From Vulcanimicrobiota bacterium (lineage in GTDB: Bacteria; Vulcanimicrobiota; JAJTBE01), in contig JAIORV010000028.1 in NCBI GenBank assembly GCA_021107945.1, positions 1 through 64,000 on the forward strand: a DNA stretch of 64,000 bases. Reading direction: 5' to 3'. Under the pieces are notes generated by a model. It searched no databases. It saw only the letters and a list, made by a program, of their open reading frames with translations, and had not been told where the DNA came from. The position numbers and the translations under genes were made by a program. Positions 1-7,756 of the stretch are shown here, one piece after another (the first letter of the stretch is position 1; each line of letters starts with the position of its first letter).

Positions 1-411
1 CCGCTTGCGTTAGAACTTTCACGGTAACCTATACGGAGCTAACCGCATAGTCAATATAAAATATATTGCTCCTGCATTATTATCATCAATTCTCAATGTG
101 TTTTTTTCGCTGTCGTGTTCAATGTTCATATTAAAAGTAAAAAATTAAGAAAATATATAACTCCTGACAAATATTCGGTTCATTGTATCTACTCAGGCAA
201 GTCACTGTAGGATGGGTCTGAATATAAAAACAATTTAATATTTCGCAGGAGTCCAAAAAATACCTTGAATATTTAAAATACAACATATAAAAGAAGAAAT
301 GTCCCGGATTTGAGGTGGATGAGCTTTCAACAATAATCATCAGGATACCCCTTGATGGATCACTACGGGACTCAAATATCAAATCAAAAACTAATTAAAC
401 GGAGGAACTAA
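1..411. other. Gene-poor, AT-rich leader region
   Basis: No convincing gene. Plus-strand frames that enter from the left edge stop within the first 50 bases, so the tail of an upstream gene may end here, but nothing identifies it. The rest is AT-rich with many stops. A strong Shine-Dalgarno sequence (GGAGGA at 401-406) lies at the right end before the short leader ORF. Confidence 0.4.
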
Positions 412-453
412 ATGTATTCAGGACGAAACAACCTCCGGGTGAAGCAGATTTGA
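412..453 (+). CDS. Possible 13-residue leader peptide coupled to the GspF-like gene
   Basis: An ATG at 412 lies 5 bases after GGAGGA and opens a 13-codon frame that ends in TGA at 451-453. That stop overlaps the TTG start of the next gene (450-452). The good ribosome site belongs to this mini-ORF, not to the TTG. The arrangement suggests translational coupling, with terminating ribosomes re-initiating on the GspF-like frame. The alternative is that the downstream start is simply misassigned. The peptide itself has no recognisable feature. Confidence 0.35.
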   Translation: MYSGRNNLRVKQI

Positions 454-1532
454 CAGGATTATTCGCAACTATAAAAAGTCGCTTGTTCTTTAGTAGATAC
501 TCGCTTGTCCAGTTTTTTCGGCAAATGTCGGCGCTGGCCAATGCGGGATTCGGCACGATGCGGAGTATTAAGACTTGCATACAACAGACATCGGAACCAA
601 GGCTGATAAAAGAATTGGAAGAGATATCCAATCGTATTGAAGGTGGACTTTCTTATTCCGAGGCGGTAAGGCAAAGCAAGAAAATTTTTACGAGTTTTCA
701 TGCGAGTATGCTCAAGGCGGCCGAGGCAAGCGGTAAGTTGCCTGAAATCCTTGAAACTCTTGCTCATTATGAGGAGAAGGAAGACAGGCTCCGCCGCCAA
801 ATGAAGGCCGCTACAATATATCCGATATTTGTCTTTATTTTCTCACTTCTTTGCATGGTTCTTCTTATGGAATTTCTGTCTCCTCTTCTGGTAACATTAA
901 ACGACGTGCTGAAGGGCGAGCTTCCTCTTCCCACAAGGGTTCTTATGAGAATTTCATCGGCAGTTTCCAATCCTGTCTTTTATATTGCACTGGCATTGTT
1001 TATTATTGCTATAATATATCTTTATAAATATTATGTAAGTACTCCCATGGGAAAATTAACGGTTGACCGCCTCAAGTTCAAGATTCCCCTGTATGGCAGT
1101 CTATACAAAAAAGTTGTGATAATTCAGGTGTGCAGGATTATGAATACTCTCCTGGTATCAGGCGTTCCGGCGGTAATGACAATGGAACTCCTGGGTGAGG
1201 TGTCGGGTAATTTTTACTTCAAGGAGCGTATAATGGGAGAGGTCCTGTTCAGGATTCAGGAAGGCGATTCCGTCTCCTCTTCACTCAGGGACACGGAATT
1301 TTTCCCTGCTTTGATGGTCTCAATGATATCTATTGGTGAACAGTCGGGGCATCTTCCCGATGTAATATTGAGTCTGTCCAATATGTACGAGTTTGATGTG
1401 GATATTGCCATCTCAAATTTCTACGCCACACTTGAGCCTGTTCTTATATTTACAATGGGATTGATTACATTTTTTATACTTATGGCGGCATTTTTACCAA
1501 TTTATCAGATTATAGGAAATATTACCAATTAA
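450..1532 (+). CDS. Type II secretion / type IV pilus inner-membrane platform protein (GspF/PilC family)
   Basis: A polytopic inner-membrane protein of the GspF/PilC family, which forms the platform beneath a pilus or pseudopilus and couples to the assembly ATPase. It has 360 residues, a little shorter than the usual 400. There are two T2SSF-type helical domains (about 14-135 and 215-340) and hydrophobic spans near 112-134, 170-192 and 330-353. The family signature around residues 85-95 (ASGKLPEILETLAHY) and the repeat near 283-295 (GEQSGHLPDVILSLS) are clear. It is a second copy; the pilus operon at 11-20 kb has its own GspF. No ATPase lies beside it inside the window; an upstream partner may lie left of position 1. 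The start is TTG, possibly coupled to the mini-ORF at 412. Confidence 0.9.
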   Translation: MTGLFATIKSRLFFSRYSLVQFFRQMSALANAGFGTMRSIKTCIQQTSEPRLIKELEEISNRIEGGLSYSEAVRQSKKIFTSFHASMLKAAEASGKLPEILETLAHYEEKEDRLRRQMKAATIYPIFVFIFSLLCMVLLMEFLSPLLVTLNDVLKGELPLPTRVLMRISSAVSNPVFYIALALFIIAIIYLYKYYVSTPMGKLTVDRLKFKIPLYGSLYKKVVIIQVCRIMNTLLVSGVPAVMTMELLGEVSGNFYFKERIMGEVLFRIQEGDSVSSSLRDTEFFPALMVSMISIGEQSGHLPDVILSLSNMYEFDVDIAISNFYATLEPVLIFTMGLITFFILMAAFLPIYQIIGNITN

Positions 1533-1559
1533 TGGATTCAGGAAGTGAGGTGATGTCCG

Positions 1560-1985
1560 GTGTTCGGTATCACGGATAAAGCCGGGATTAATATCAAGGT
1601 ACCACAGCGTATAATTATGGAAGATGTTATTGACTGTGTAATCGAAATTACTCCATTCTCAAAGGCGACCCTCAGGAAAATCGAGGTTGAGCTTTTCTGC
1701 AGGGAAACTGCCATATCAAGGGGAACTTCTGACCGTTATTACCGGAAGACGATATATTCGGATTTAAGGACGCCGAGAAATCAAACCGAGATCAGACGGG
1801 GAAGGTATATCGAAATAAGGGAGGCATTCCAATTACCCCCATTAACTACACCTTCCTTTTATTGTCGTAATCACATGATCGAATGGTTCATCCGGGTAAG
1901 ATTAGATGTGCCATGGTGGCCCGATACACGGGTGCAGGAATTGATTAACATTCTACCTTTCATTGTTGTTCCCGACTTGGAATAG
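1560..1985 (+). CDS. Arrestin-fold beta-sandwich protein, copy 1
   Basis: A 141-residue soluble protein with no signal peptide. The pattern of alternating beta strands and the C-terminal block NHMIEWFIRVRLDVPWWPD resemble arrestin/Vps26-type sandwich domains, where the strand ending in 'W-x-(I/V)-(K/R)-(V/A/I)-(K/R)-(L/I)-D-(V/I)-P' is typical. The function is unknown; bacterial members of this fold (such as Spo0M-like proteins) are adaptors rather than enzymes. GTG is the start, with GAGG 9 bases upstream. The next gene is a paralogue with the same C-terminal block (KIEWYIRIRIDIPFWFD), so the two may work as a pair. It lies 27 bases after the GspF-like gene and is probably co-transcribed with it. 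Confidence 0.6.
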   Translation: MFGITDKAGINIKVPQRIIMEDVIDCVIEITPFSKATLRKIEVELFCRETAISRGTSDRYYRKTIYSDLRTPRNQTEIRRGRYIEIREAFQLPPLTTPSFYCRNHMIEWFIRVRLDVPWWPDTRVQELINILPFIVVPDLE

Positions 1986-2025
1986 AAAGGTTGATATTCA
2001 CCGCAAAGGGGTGGAGGAGGTAAGC

Positions 2026-2463
2026 ATGGCGAAAAAATATGAGCTTGAAGTGAATTTTGCACTTCCTCAGCATATTATAAGGGGAATGACCCTTGAAGGC
2101 GTTCAACCGGGAGGAATGCTTGAGGGTGAGATAATCCTTACGCCTTTTGAAGAAGTCAACTGCAGGGGAGTCTGGTTGGAAATAGGCTACAGGGAAGGGG
2201 GAAATGGCACTCCTTACGAAGATAGATTACTTGAGACAATGATCTGCAAGGGAAGACTGCATGCCAATGAATCATTTTCGCACCACCTGTTATATCAGCT
2301 TCCGGATAATGTACCCATTTCATATACGGGAGATTATGTTAAAATTGAATGGTATATAAGAATCAGGATTGATATCCCATTCTGGTTTGATACACGTGAA
2401 GAATTCCCATTCAGAGTAATCCCAAGGATTTTGAGATCCCGAAATGAGATTGATACTATATAA
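2026..2463 (+). CDS. Arrestin-fold beta-sandwich protein, copy 2
   Basis: A 145-residue paralogue of the preceding gene. Both share a central 'L-E-G-x-I-x-L/V' strand region and the closing strand with Trp-(x)-Ile-Arg-(x)-Arg-(x)-Asp-(x)-Pro-(x)-Trp. I chose the ATG at 2026 because GGAGG lies at 2016-2020, 5 bases before it; an upstream in-frame start at 1963 would overlap copy 1 and has no ribosome site. The fold assignment is by pattern only. The function is unknown; a protein-protein adaptor role is inference from the fold. Confidence 0.6.
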   Translation: MAKKYELEVNFALPQHIIRGMTLEGVQPGGMLEGEIILTPFEEVNCRGVWLEIGYREGGNGTPYEDRLLETMICKGRLHANESFSHHLLYQLPDNVPISYTGDYVKIEWYIRIRIDIPFWFDTREEFPFRVIPRILRSRNEIDTI

Positions 2464-2470
2464 AAAGTCC

Positions 2471-2592
2471 CAACACATATCGCGGGTTTTTAAACCCGCA
2501 AAAAAATAGCATCCAAACACGTAGCGCGGGTTTTCAAACCCGCAAAAATATGCCATCCCAACACGTAGCGCGGGTTTTTAAACCCGCAAAAA
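2471..2592. repeat. Three tandem copies of a palindromic hairpin repeat
   Basis: Three copies, spaced about 45 bases apart, each carry a near-perfect palindrome of the form GCGGGTTTTTAAACCCGC followed by an A-run; copies 2 and 3 are preceded by CACGTAGC and copy 1 by the variant CACATATC. Centres are near 2490, 2538 and 2580. The hairpins could act as terminators behind the arrestin-like pair. The same design (GTAGCGG plus hairpin) recurs with other stem sequences near 8514, 12398 and 33907. Confidence 0.8.
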
Positions 2593-2739
2593 AAACAGGC
2601 AGGACTGAAGACCCCATTGGGCGGTTGCAGCATTCCGCCAACAAGATTTATTGGAATCAGCTTATAATTTACAAAAAGGAATTTTTAACAAAGAAAAGAA
2701 GGTTAACTTACTATTACAAAATTGTTAGAGGTTGAAATT

Positions 2740-3231
2740 ATGATGGACAAGAAAAAAGCGAGTAAAGGCACGGGTGAAAAAGAGACTTCCAGCACCGGAG
2801 AATACAACGGCGAGTCAGTGGAGGAGAATGAATCCAAAAACGCTGAAGAAGTTAAAGAATCAGAAGAAATCAAGGGACACGTAAAGGATGAAGAAAAAGA
2901 TAAAACTATTGAGGATATCAAATCTTCCGATACCGAGACAACCGATGAGACCGTCGATTTCTCCGACTTTCTTCCAAACAACATGGAGCAGGTATTAAAG
3001 CTCTCACTTTTCCAAATTCAGCCCTGGGCATATATCTATTTGGGGTTGAACCTTCATCCCAAGGAAAATAAAGTGGTCAAGGATGTCAGGCAAGCAAAGA
3101 TGGCTGTTGATGCGGCATCGGCTCTTGTAGAAGTTTTAATGCCCCATGTTACTGATGCCGAGCAAAAAGAGTTAAAGGTTCTCATAACCGATATGAGAAT
3201 GAATTTTATATCAAAATCGAGAGAAGGATAA
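2740..3231 (+). CDS. DUF1844 family protein with acidic N-terminal extension
   Basis: 163 residues. Residues 1-75 are very acidic, low-complexity and rich in Glu, Lys, Ser and Thr, so probably disordered. Residues 80-160 match DUF1844: a 'DFSDFL' strand-helix, 'YLGLNLHPKENKVVKD', and the closing 'LKVLITDMRMNFISKS'. The role of this family is not established; it is often near translation or cell-envelope genes. ATG at 2740 follows AGAGG by 8 bases; a second in-frame ATG is at 2743. It has no signal peptide and is predicted to be cytoplasmic. Confidence 0.75.
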   Translation: MMDKKKASKGTGEKETSSTGEYNGESVEENESKNAEEVKESEEIKGHVKDEEKDKTIEDIKSSDTETTDETVDFSDFLPNNMEQVLKLSLFQIQPWAYIYLGLNLHPKENKVVKDVRQAKMAVDAASALVEVLMPHVTDAEQKELKVLITDMRMNFISKSREG

Positions 3232-3270
3232 AATCGGGGAATTTATCTCCTGATTAATCCGAATCACGTA

Positions 3271-3298
3271 TTGCCATTTTTTTTGAGTATGGTATCAT
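3271..3298 (+). promoter_or_regulatory. Putative sigma-70 promoter for the small exported protein
   Basis: TTGCCA at 3271-3276, a 16-base spacer, and TATCAT at 3293-3298. The gene starts at 3335, behind an AGGGAGG ribosome site. Assigned by sequence match only. Confidence 0.45.
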
Positions 3299-3334
3299 GG
3301 AAGAGGAATTCCGGTATATCAGGGAGGTTAACGG

Positions 3335-3661
3335 ATGAAAAGAAATGAAATCATAGCAATTTTATTGATGATTGGCTTCATGATTTTGACTGTGGGAAGC
3401 CTCTGTGCCCAGGATGGACATGTTCCATATTGGTGGAGAGGAAAGAATTTTAATGGTAGAATCACAAAAATCGAGAAGAGCCGGATCGAAGTAACAAATA
3501 ATAAGAACGAGAAAAAAGAGTTCGAGTTGAACAGTATGACAAAGATTTTTCTTCGGGGCGCTGAAAAACTGGATGCAGGCATGTTTGTCAAGATAGTATA
3601 TAAAGAGACGAAACAAGTTAATATTGCAAGGGCCATTCGTGAAATGAGAAGTCCACAATAA
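3335..3661 (+). CDS. Small exported protein with a DUF5666-like beta domain
   Basis: 108 residues. Residues 1-25 form a signal peptide (MKRNEI, hydrophobic core, then SLCAQDG with a plausible cleavage after Ala). The rest is a small beta-rich domain with 'FNGRITKIEKSRIEV', 'FELNSMTKIFL' and 'AGMFVKIVYK', the layout of OB-like domains annotated as DUF5666 in other bacteria. It is probably periplasmic or lipid-free extracytoplasmic. No partner is evident. The assignment to DUF5666 is tentative. Confidence 0.6.
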   Translation: MKRNEIIAILLMIGFMILTVGSLCAQDGHVPYWWRGKNFNGRITKIEKSRIEVTNNKNEKKEFELNSMTKIFLRGAEKLDAGMFVKIVYKETKQVNIARAIREMRSPQ

Positions 3662-3740
3662 GCCGGACCGGGCTCGATAAAGTCTGTAATATCACAACGG
3701 CCCATAAACCTCCCTCCAAGTAATTTAAGGGGGTTTTTCT

Positions 3741-4280
3741 ATGAATAATAGTTGTTATAATAAACCAGATAAAGTTAATATAAACCTTGAAAAATCACAG
3801 TTTCTTCTGGTCCCGCAGCCCCTGGTTCAAAGGAGGCGGGGATTCAGTCTCCTTGAAATCATAATCACAATCGCCATTCTTGCAATATTATTGGCAATTG
3901 GTGTTCCCTATTTTGCGAAGAGCAAGGCAAATACATCCTTGAGAACACAGGCGAAAGAGTTGAAAGTAAGCTTGAGCTATGCCCGTTCACAGGCAAAATC
4001 AACGGGAAGTAATACGGAATGGCAATTCACCGGGCCTACAAATGAAGTCAGTGGGTATAATCTCCTGGATTCAACGGGGAGAGTTGTCAAATCGGTGGTG
4101 TTTAACGGAGGAACATACGTTGATATAACCGGGCTGTCAGGTACGCCCCTTGAATATTCTCCGAATGGCTCCAGCACGGAAGACGGAATTATCCTGGTGA
4201 AAGGTAAAGACACGAATAAGTATTTCACTCTGACCCTGGTGAAAACAACCGGACTGGTAAAAATCACGGAAACGAATTAG
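3741..4280 (+). CDS. Prepilin with GspH/FimT-like layout and a long leader
   Basis: 179 residues. The prepilin peptidase site is RRRG|FSLLEIIITIAIL with Glu at +5 of the mature protein, followed by the usual hydrophobic helix and 'RTQAKELKVSLSYARSQA', typical of minor pseudopilins of the GspH/FimT group. The C-terminal half is a beta-rich globular head. The leader before the Gly is 34 residues, much longer than the usual 6-15; it is basic only just before the site. ATG at 3741 has AAGGGGG about 8 bases upstream. It stands alone, 7 kb from the pilus operon, but presumably uses the same assembly machinery. Confidence 0.85.
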   Translation: MNNSCYNKPDKVNINLEKSQFLLVPQPLVQRRRGFSLLEIIITIAILAILLAIGVPYFAKSKANTSLRTQAKELKVSLSYARSQAKSTGSNTEWQFTGPTNEVSGYNLLDSTGRVVKSVVFNGGTYVDITGLSGTPLEYSPNGSSTEDGIILVKGKDTNKYFTLTLVKTTGLVKITETN

Positions 4281-4312
4281 TCAGAGACGATTGATGGAAT
4301 TTACTACAAGAA

Positions 4313-5689
4313 TTACTCCTGCCGGGTTAATCTCTCGACAAGCTTACCCCAGGCGTTCTCCCGGGCGAAGGCGGTTTCGCGGTATTTTGTAGGGTACTTC
4401 TCATTTTTCTCCAGCGAGTTCATTATCTGTGGGTTGTCGGGCATGAATATGCTCAGACCGTGATTTCTGTCCCCTTCGTAATGATGTTGGATGTGATGAG
4501 ACTCGCTATACCTCACGGGGCTCATCAAATCCCAATCGCTTCCGGCCACATTTGCTATTACGACGTCATCGAATCGCCCGAGTACATCAACTGAAGCCTT
4601 CTTTGTCTTTTCGTCTTTTATACGGGGATCCATGGAAAGCTTTTCCACAAATTCATGTAAGTCCTTGAGATGAAGCTTGTATTCGTTCTCTTCATCCCAT
4701 TTCTCTATCTTTTCATCCTTCTGACCGTGCATGCTCTTCGTATCCCTTATGATTTCCTTTATGGTTTCCATTGGCGTGTCACTGTCAAGGATGCAACCTG
4801 CAAGTTTATTCAGAGAGTCCGACAGGTCATTCATCTTGGAAAGATCAAGGGCCGATTGTGTCGGAGTTGTCCATTTGCCATCACAGGCGATAACCCATTC
4901 CCTGGCAAGGGATTCGGGACCGACTTCCTCGCCGCTGTCAAGCTTTTTTGAGATATTTCCGAATATCTCTTTATATGGTGCGGAGACGTCCTCGGCGTAT
5001 TTTGAATTTGCTCCCCATTCCACTTCCTCGGAGCCTATCATATAATCCGCGTGATCTCTTAACTGGTATGCGGCCTCGGTGTTAGCCATGAGACAGGCGT
5101 CAAATGCTATAACATCAGGTTTCCTGCCGGTCTCTTTCTTGATTTTGCCAAAGGCTTCATCCAACTTGGGTAGATCCATGCGATCTTTATAAACATCGTC
5201 GGGAAGTCCGCCGTGCCATGCGCCACCATGACTTTGTAGAACTACAAGGTAATGCTTTGCGGGATATTTTTTCATCCCCCATTTAACAAAGTCAACAAGC
5301 GTATCAGTCGAAGCCATATTCAGGGGACCCAATTCATCCAGTTTCTTTATGCCGTTTTTCCTTACCTCGTATCTTGTGGAGTTGATTGCATTGGGATGAT
5401 GCCATCCTTTTGATCGTAACACCGAGTGATGAACGGCAATATTCATCTGCTCGCTCTTGTCTATCTCTTTTAACTGGCAATCAAGCTTCGCCATTCCCTG
5501 CTCGGAAAGAGTGTTGTTGCCGTTCATATAAACCAAAACCGACCATTCCTTTTCGTCAGATGTCTCATTGGACGAGAGAACGACTGAATCAGCGGGAATC
5601 TCAGGGTAATTATCTTTCTTCATCCCGCGGTTGCAGGATCTTGTCGATATTCCCGGTTGGTTTGTACCTGTCGGTTTTATTATTGACAC
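4313..5689 (-). CDS. Clostripain-related cysteine peptidase (family C11)
   Basis: 458 residues. C11 peptidases are caspase-like (clan CD) enzymes that cleave after Arg or Lys. The catalytic His is in LQSHGGAWHG (about 152) and the Cys in FDACLMANTEAA (about 198), each after a hydrophobic strand, with the usual first strand 'WSVLVYMNGNNTL' near residue 49. There is no Sec signal peptide. Residues 1-48 are polar and contain ADSVVLSSNETSDEKE, which resembles the N-terminal motif of the glycine-rich family at 42-45 kb; it may be a targeting tag or a propeptide. GTG start with GAGG upstream. It is transcribed alone, convergent with the prepilin gene. Confidence 0.9.
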   Translation of the reverse strand: MSIIKPTGTNQPGISTRSCNRGMKKDNYPEIPADSVVLSSNETSDEKEWSVLVYMNGNNTLSEQGMAKLDCQLKEIDKSEQMNIAVHHSVLRSKGWHHPNAINSTRYEVRKNGIKKLDELGPLNMASTDTLVDFVKWGMKKYPAKHYLVVLQSHGGAWHGGLPDDVYKDRMDLPKLDEAFGKIKKETGRKPDVIAFDACLMANTEAAYQLRDHADYMIGSEEVEWGANSKYAEDVSAPYKEIFGNISKKLDSGEEVGPESLAREWVIACDGKWTTPTQSALDLSKMNDLSDSLNKLAGCILDSDTPMETIKEIIRDTKSMHGQKDEKIEKWDEENEYKLHLKDLHEFVEKLSMDPRIKDEKTKKASVDVLGRFDDVVIANVAGSDWDLMSPVRYSESHHIQHHYEGDRNHGLSIFMPDNPQIMNSLEKNEKYPTKYRETAFARENAWGKLVERLTRQE

Positions 5690-6040
5690 TTAAAAACCTC
5701 GATCAAGTATTATCAGATATATTGCAACAAAAACGACAACGAAAAAAAATCGTTTTCATCGAAGCTATAATCATTATAACAACTTATTCGCCTTGCCACA
5801 ATACGTATTCATTTGCCCGTCGTTTGGGGTAATGTTCCCTGTTTATGGCTTTAAACCTGTATTCCACGGGTTTCAGGAAGGTAAATTTGCCATGTTAAAT
5901 GTTTGTTAACTTTTTTTGATATAATAAATTATAGTAGGAGCCTTTTCCAAATAAACAGGATCGAAGTCTAATTTCATGGCAGGGAATATATAGGAAGTAA
6001 GAAAAGTATTTATAAAAGGAACTTGATTTAAAAAGGTTAA
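5690..6040. other. Divergent intergenic region
   Basis: 351 bases between the clostripain gene (minus) and the TPR lipoprotein gene (plus). It is AT-rich, contains the extended -10 element described separately, and must also hold the clostripain promoter, which I could not pinpoint. No gene seen. Confidence 0.6.
5917..5925 (+). promoter_or_regulatory. Putative extended -10 promoter (TGaTATAAT)
   Basis: TG at 5917-5918 plus TATAAT at 5920-5925, with no good -35. The transcription start would be near 5932, about 110-130 bases before the TPR lipoprotein start. Match only. Confidence 0.5.
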
Positions 6041-7594
6041 ATGCGAGGTCTTGATATAATGATGAAACAATTAATTTCGACTAATAATAAATTTTCCCAT
6101 AACATTGTTTATATATTAGTAATTATTGCGGCAGTTCTTTTTTTGCATTCAGGATGCTCACAAAAGAAACCGGATAATAAAAAAGACGGCACGGAAACAA
6201 AGCCAACCGTATCTTTCTCACCGCCGAAGCAGGGTACACAATCCAGGGTCGCTCCGGATCGATTCGGAGAAGATAAAACCGTCAGGGTCAGGAAACGCAA
6301 GTATCTCCCCAGAAAAATATGGGATGTAGCGGGGTCGCCGAATCTTGAAATGGAAAGATATTATTTCAAAAAAGCGGTTGAGAAGGATCCGAAAAATGTT
6401 GAAGCCTGGTGCTTCCTGGGATTCAATTATCGTGAAGCTTACATGTATAATGATGCGATAAAGTGTTTCAAAAAGGTACTGAAGTTAGAGCCAGGCAACA
6501 AGTTTGCCCTTGAAAATCTAAGTTTCATTTATTTAGAGAAGAAGGACTATAAAGAAGCTTTAAATATAATTGAGAAAGGCTTGAAACACCACCCCCAAAA
6601 TCCACAACTTATCTACTTGCTTGCCCGGGTAAAGCTGGAAGGTGAAAAGGATCCTGAGGGAGCGGCAATAATCCTCGAAAAAGCATTGGCTGACGGCATA
6701 GAAGATCCTCGAGTAAACCGGGGTCTTGCAATGGCATATTTTAAAATGCAGAAGCCTGTGAAAGGGATCCAAATTCTTGAAGAGAGCGTAAAGAAATTCC
6801 CGATGTATCCCGACACCTACTTGATACTTGCAGAGAAATATATAGAAACAAAAGGTGATGATCAGGGAGCCATAAAACTCCTGAATAAGCTCATAGAGTT
6901 AGTGCCTTCATATAGCGACGCCTACCTGCAACTGGGAGATATTTATATTGATGTGGGTGATTTTAAATCCGCTGAAATAGTATATCAGGAAGCCCTTCGA
7001 CAGCGGCCTGAAAATATGAGAGAGATCCATTTGCAATTGGGGAGAGCATATATGGGATTGGATGACCTGGATAATGCCGGGAAACATTTTGAAAAAGCCA
7101 TGGTGAAAGATGGAAAAAAGGTTGGAGATTCCATTGCCACGGGAGCAATTGTGGGACTGATAAAGGTTAACATCGAGAAAAAGGATTACAAGTCGGCGGA
7201 ATCGCTGATTAAAATAGCTGTTAAAAAAGCCCCGGACGACCCCGAGGTTAACTTCTGTCGCTCAGATCTGGAATATGCAAGGGGAAACTACAAGAAAGCC
7301 AAGGAAATTCTCGGGAATATAGAGATAGATAATAAAGATTTAGAGAGCTATGAAAGAAGCAGGGCTATAACAAGGGGCAAAAAAAACGAGGTAAACCCCA
7401 GGGAAGATAATAAGGGAGACAATGAAGACAAGGATTCAAGCGAGGTAGAGATGGAATTGAAATATCGCCTATCCCGCACATATTCCAAATCAGGCGATAA
7501 GAAAAAATCAAAGAAATTGATGGAAGACGCTATCGAACTTGCCCCTGCGCATAAGAAAAAGGTAATGAAGGAGAGGTTTGAGAAGGAGCACTGA
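6041..7594 (+). CDS. TPR-repeat lipoprotein
   Basis: About 511-517 residues. An N-terminal hydrophobic segment ends in FLHSGC, an imperfect lipobox (His at -3), so the protein is probably lipid-anchored. A polar linker of about 70 residues follows, then at least nine tetratricopeptide repeats, for example 'AWCFLGFNYREAYMYNDAIKCF' type units with A-E-x-(Y/F)-x-x-A-L spacing. A charged Glu/Lys/Asp spacer near residue 450 precedes a final TPR. TPR lipoproteins act as scaffolds for envelope complexes (PilF/BamD-like); the partner here is unknown. ATG at 6059 or 6062 may be the true start, because GAGG at 6045-6048 is better placed for them. Confidence 0.8.
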   Translation: MRGLDIMMKQLISTNNKFSHNIVYILVIIAAVLFLHSGCSQKKPDNKKDGTETKPTVSFSPPKQGTQSRVAPDRFGEDKTVRVRKRKYLPRKIWDVAGSPNLEMERYYFKKAVEKDPKNVEAWCFLGFNYREAYMYNDAIKCFKKVLKLEPGNKFALENLSFIYLEKKDYKEALNIIEKGLKHHPQNPQLIYLLARVKLEGEKDPEGAAIILEKALADGIEDPRVNRGLAMAYFKMQKPVKGIQILEESVKKFPMYPDTYLILAEKYIETKGDDQGAIKLLNKLIELVPSYSDAYLQLGDIYIDVGDFKSAEIVYQEALRQRPENMREIHLQLGRAYMGLDDLDNAGKHFEKAMVKDGKKVGDSIATGAIVGLIKVNIEKKDYKSAESLIKIAVKKAPDDPEVNFCRSDLEYARGNYKKAKEILGNIEIDNKDLESYERSRAITRGKKNEVNPREDNKGDNEDKDSSEVEMELKYRLSRTYSKSGDKKKSKKLMEDAIELAPAHKKKVMKERFEKEH

Positions 7595-7730
7595 ATTAAC
7601 TTGGATTGACTGTTGCTTTACGGTTTATTTGAGATTCTTCATTTCATCGGACAAAAAACCCGGTGAGTGAACAATTATCACGGAACTTCTGATGATATTA
7701 CCATGTTATAATAATTATATCGAAAATTGT

Positions 7731-7738
7731 GCTATAAT
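7731..7738 (+). promoter_or_regulatory. Putative extended -10 promoter (TGcTATAAT)
   Basis: TATAAT at 7733-7738 with TG at 7730-7731. It lies only 18 bases before the ATG of the cytidylate-kinase-like gene, so the transcript would have a very short leader starting at or in the GGGAGG ribosome site. Match only. Confidence 0.4.
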
Positions 7739-7756
7739 ATTTCCGGGAGGGTTGTT

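Noticed and set aside
131-382. 83-codon minus-strand frame at the left end
   Set aside because: AT-rich, no ribosome site, no domain, codon use unlike the confirmed genes.
2550-2735. 61-codon frame after the triple hairpin repeat
   Set aside because: Begins inside the repeat and has no ribosome site.
5386-5832. 148-codon plus-strand frame opposite the clostripain gene
   Set aside because: It lies mostly antisense to a well-supported peptidase and has no recognisable domain.
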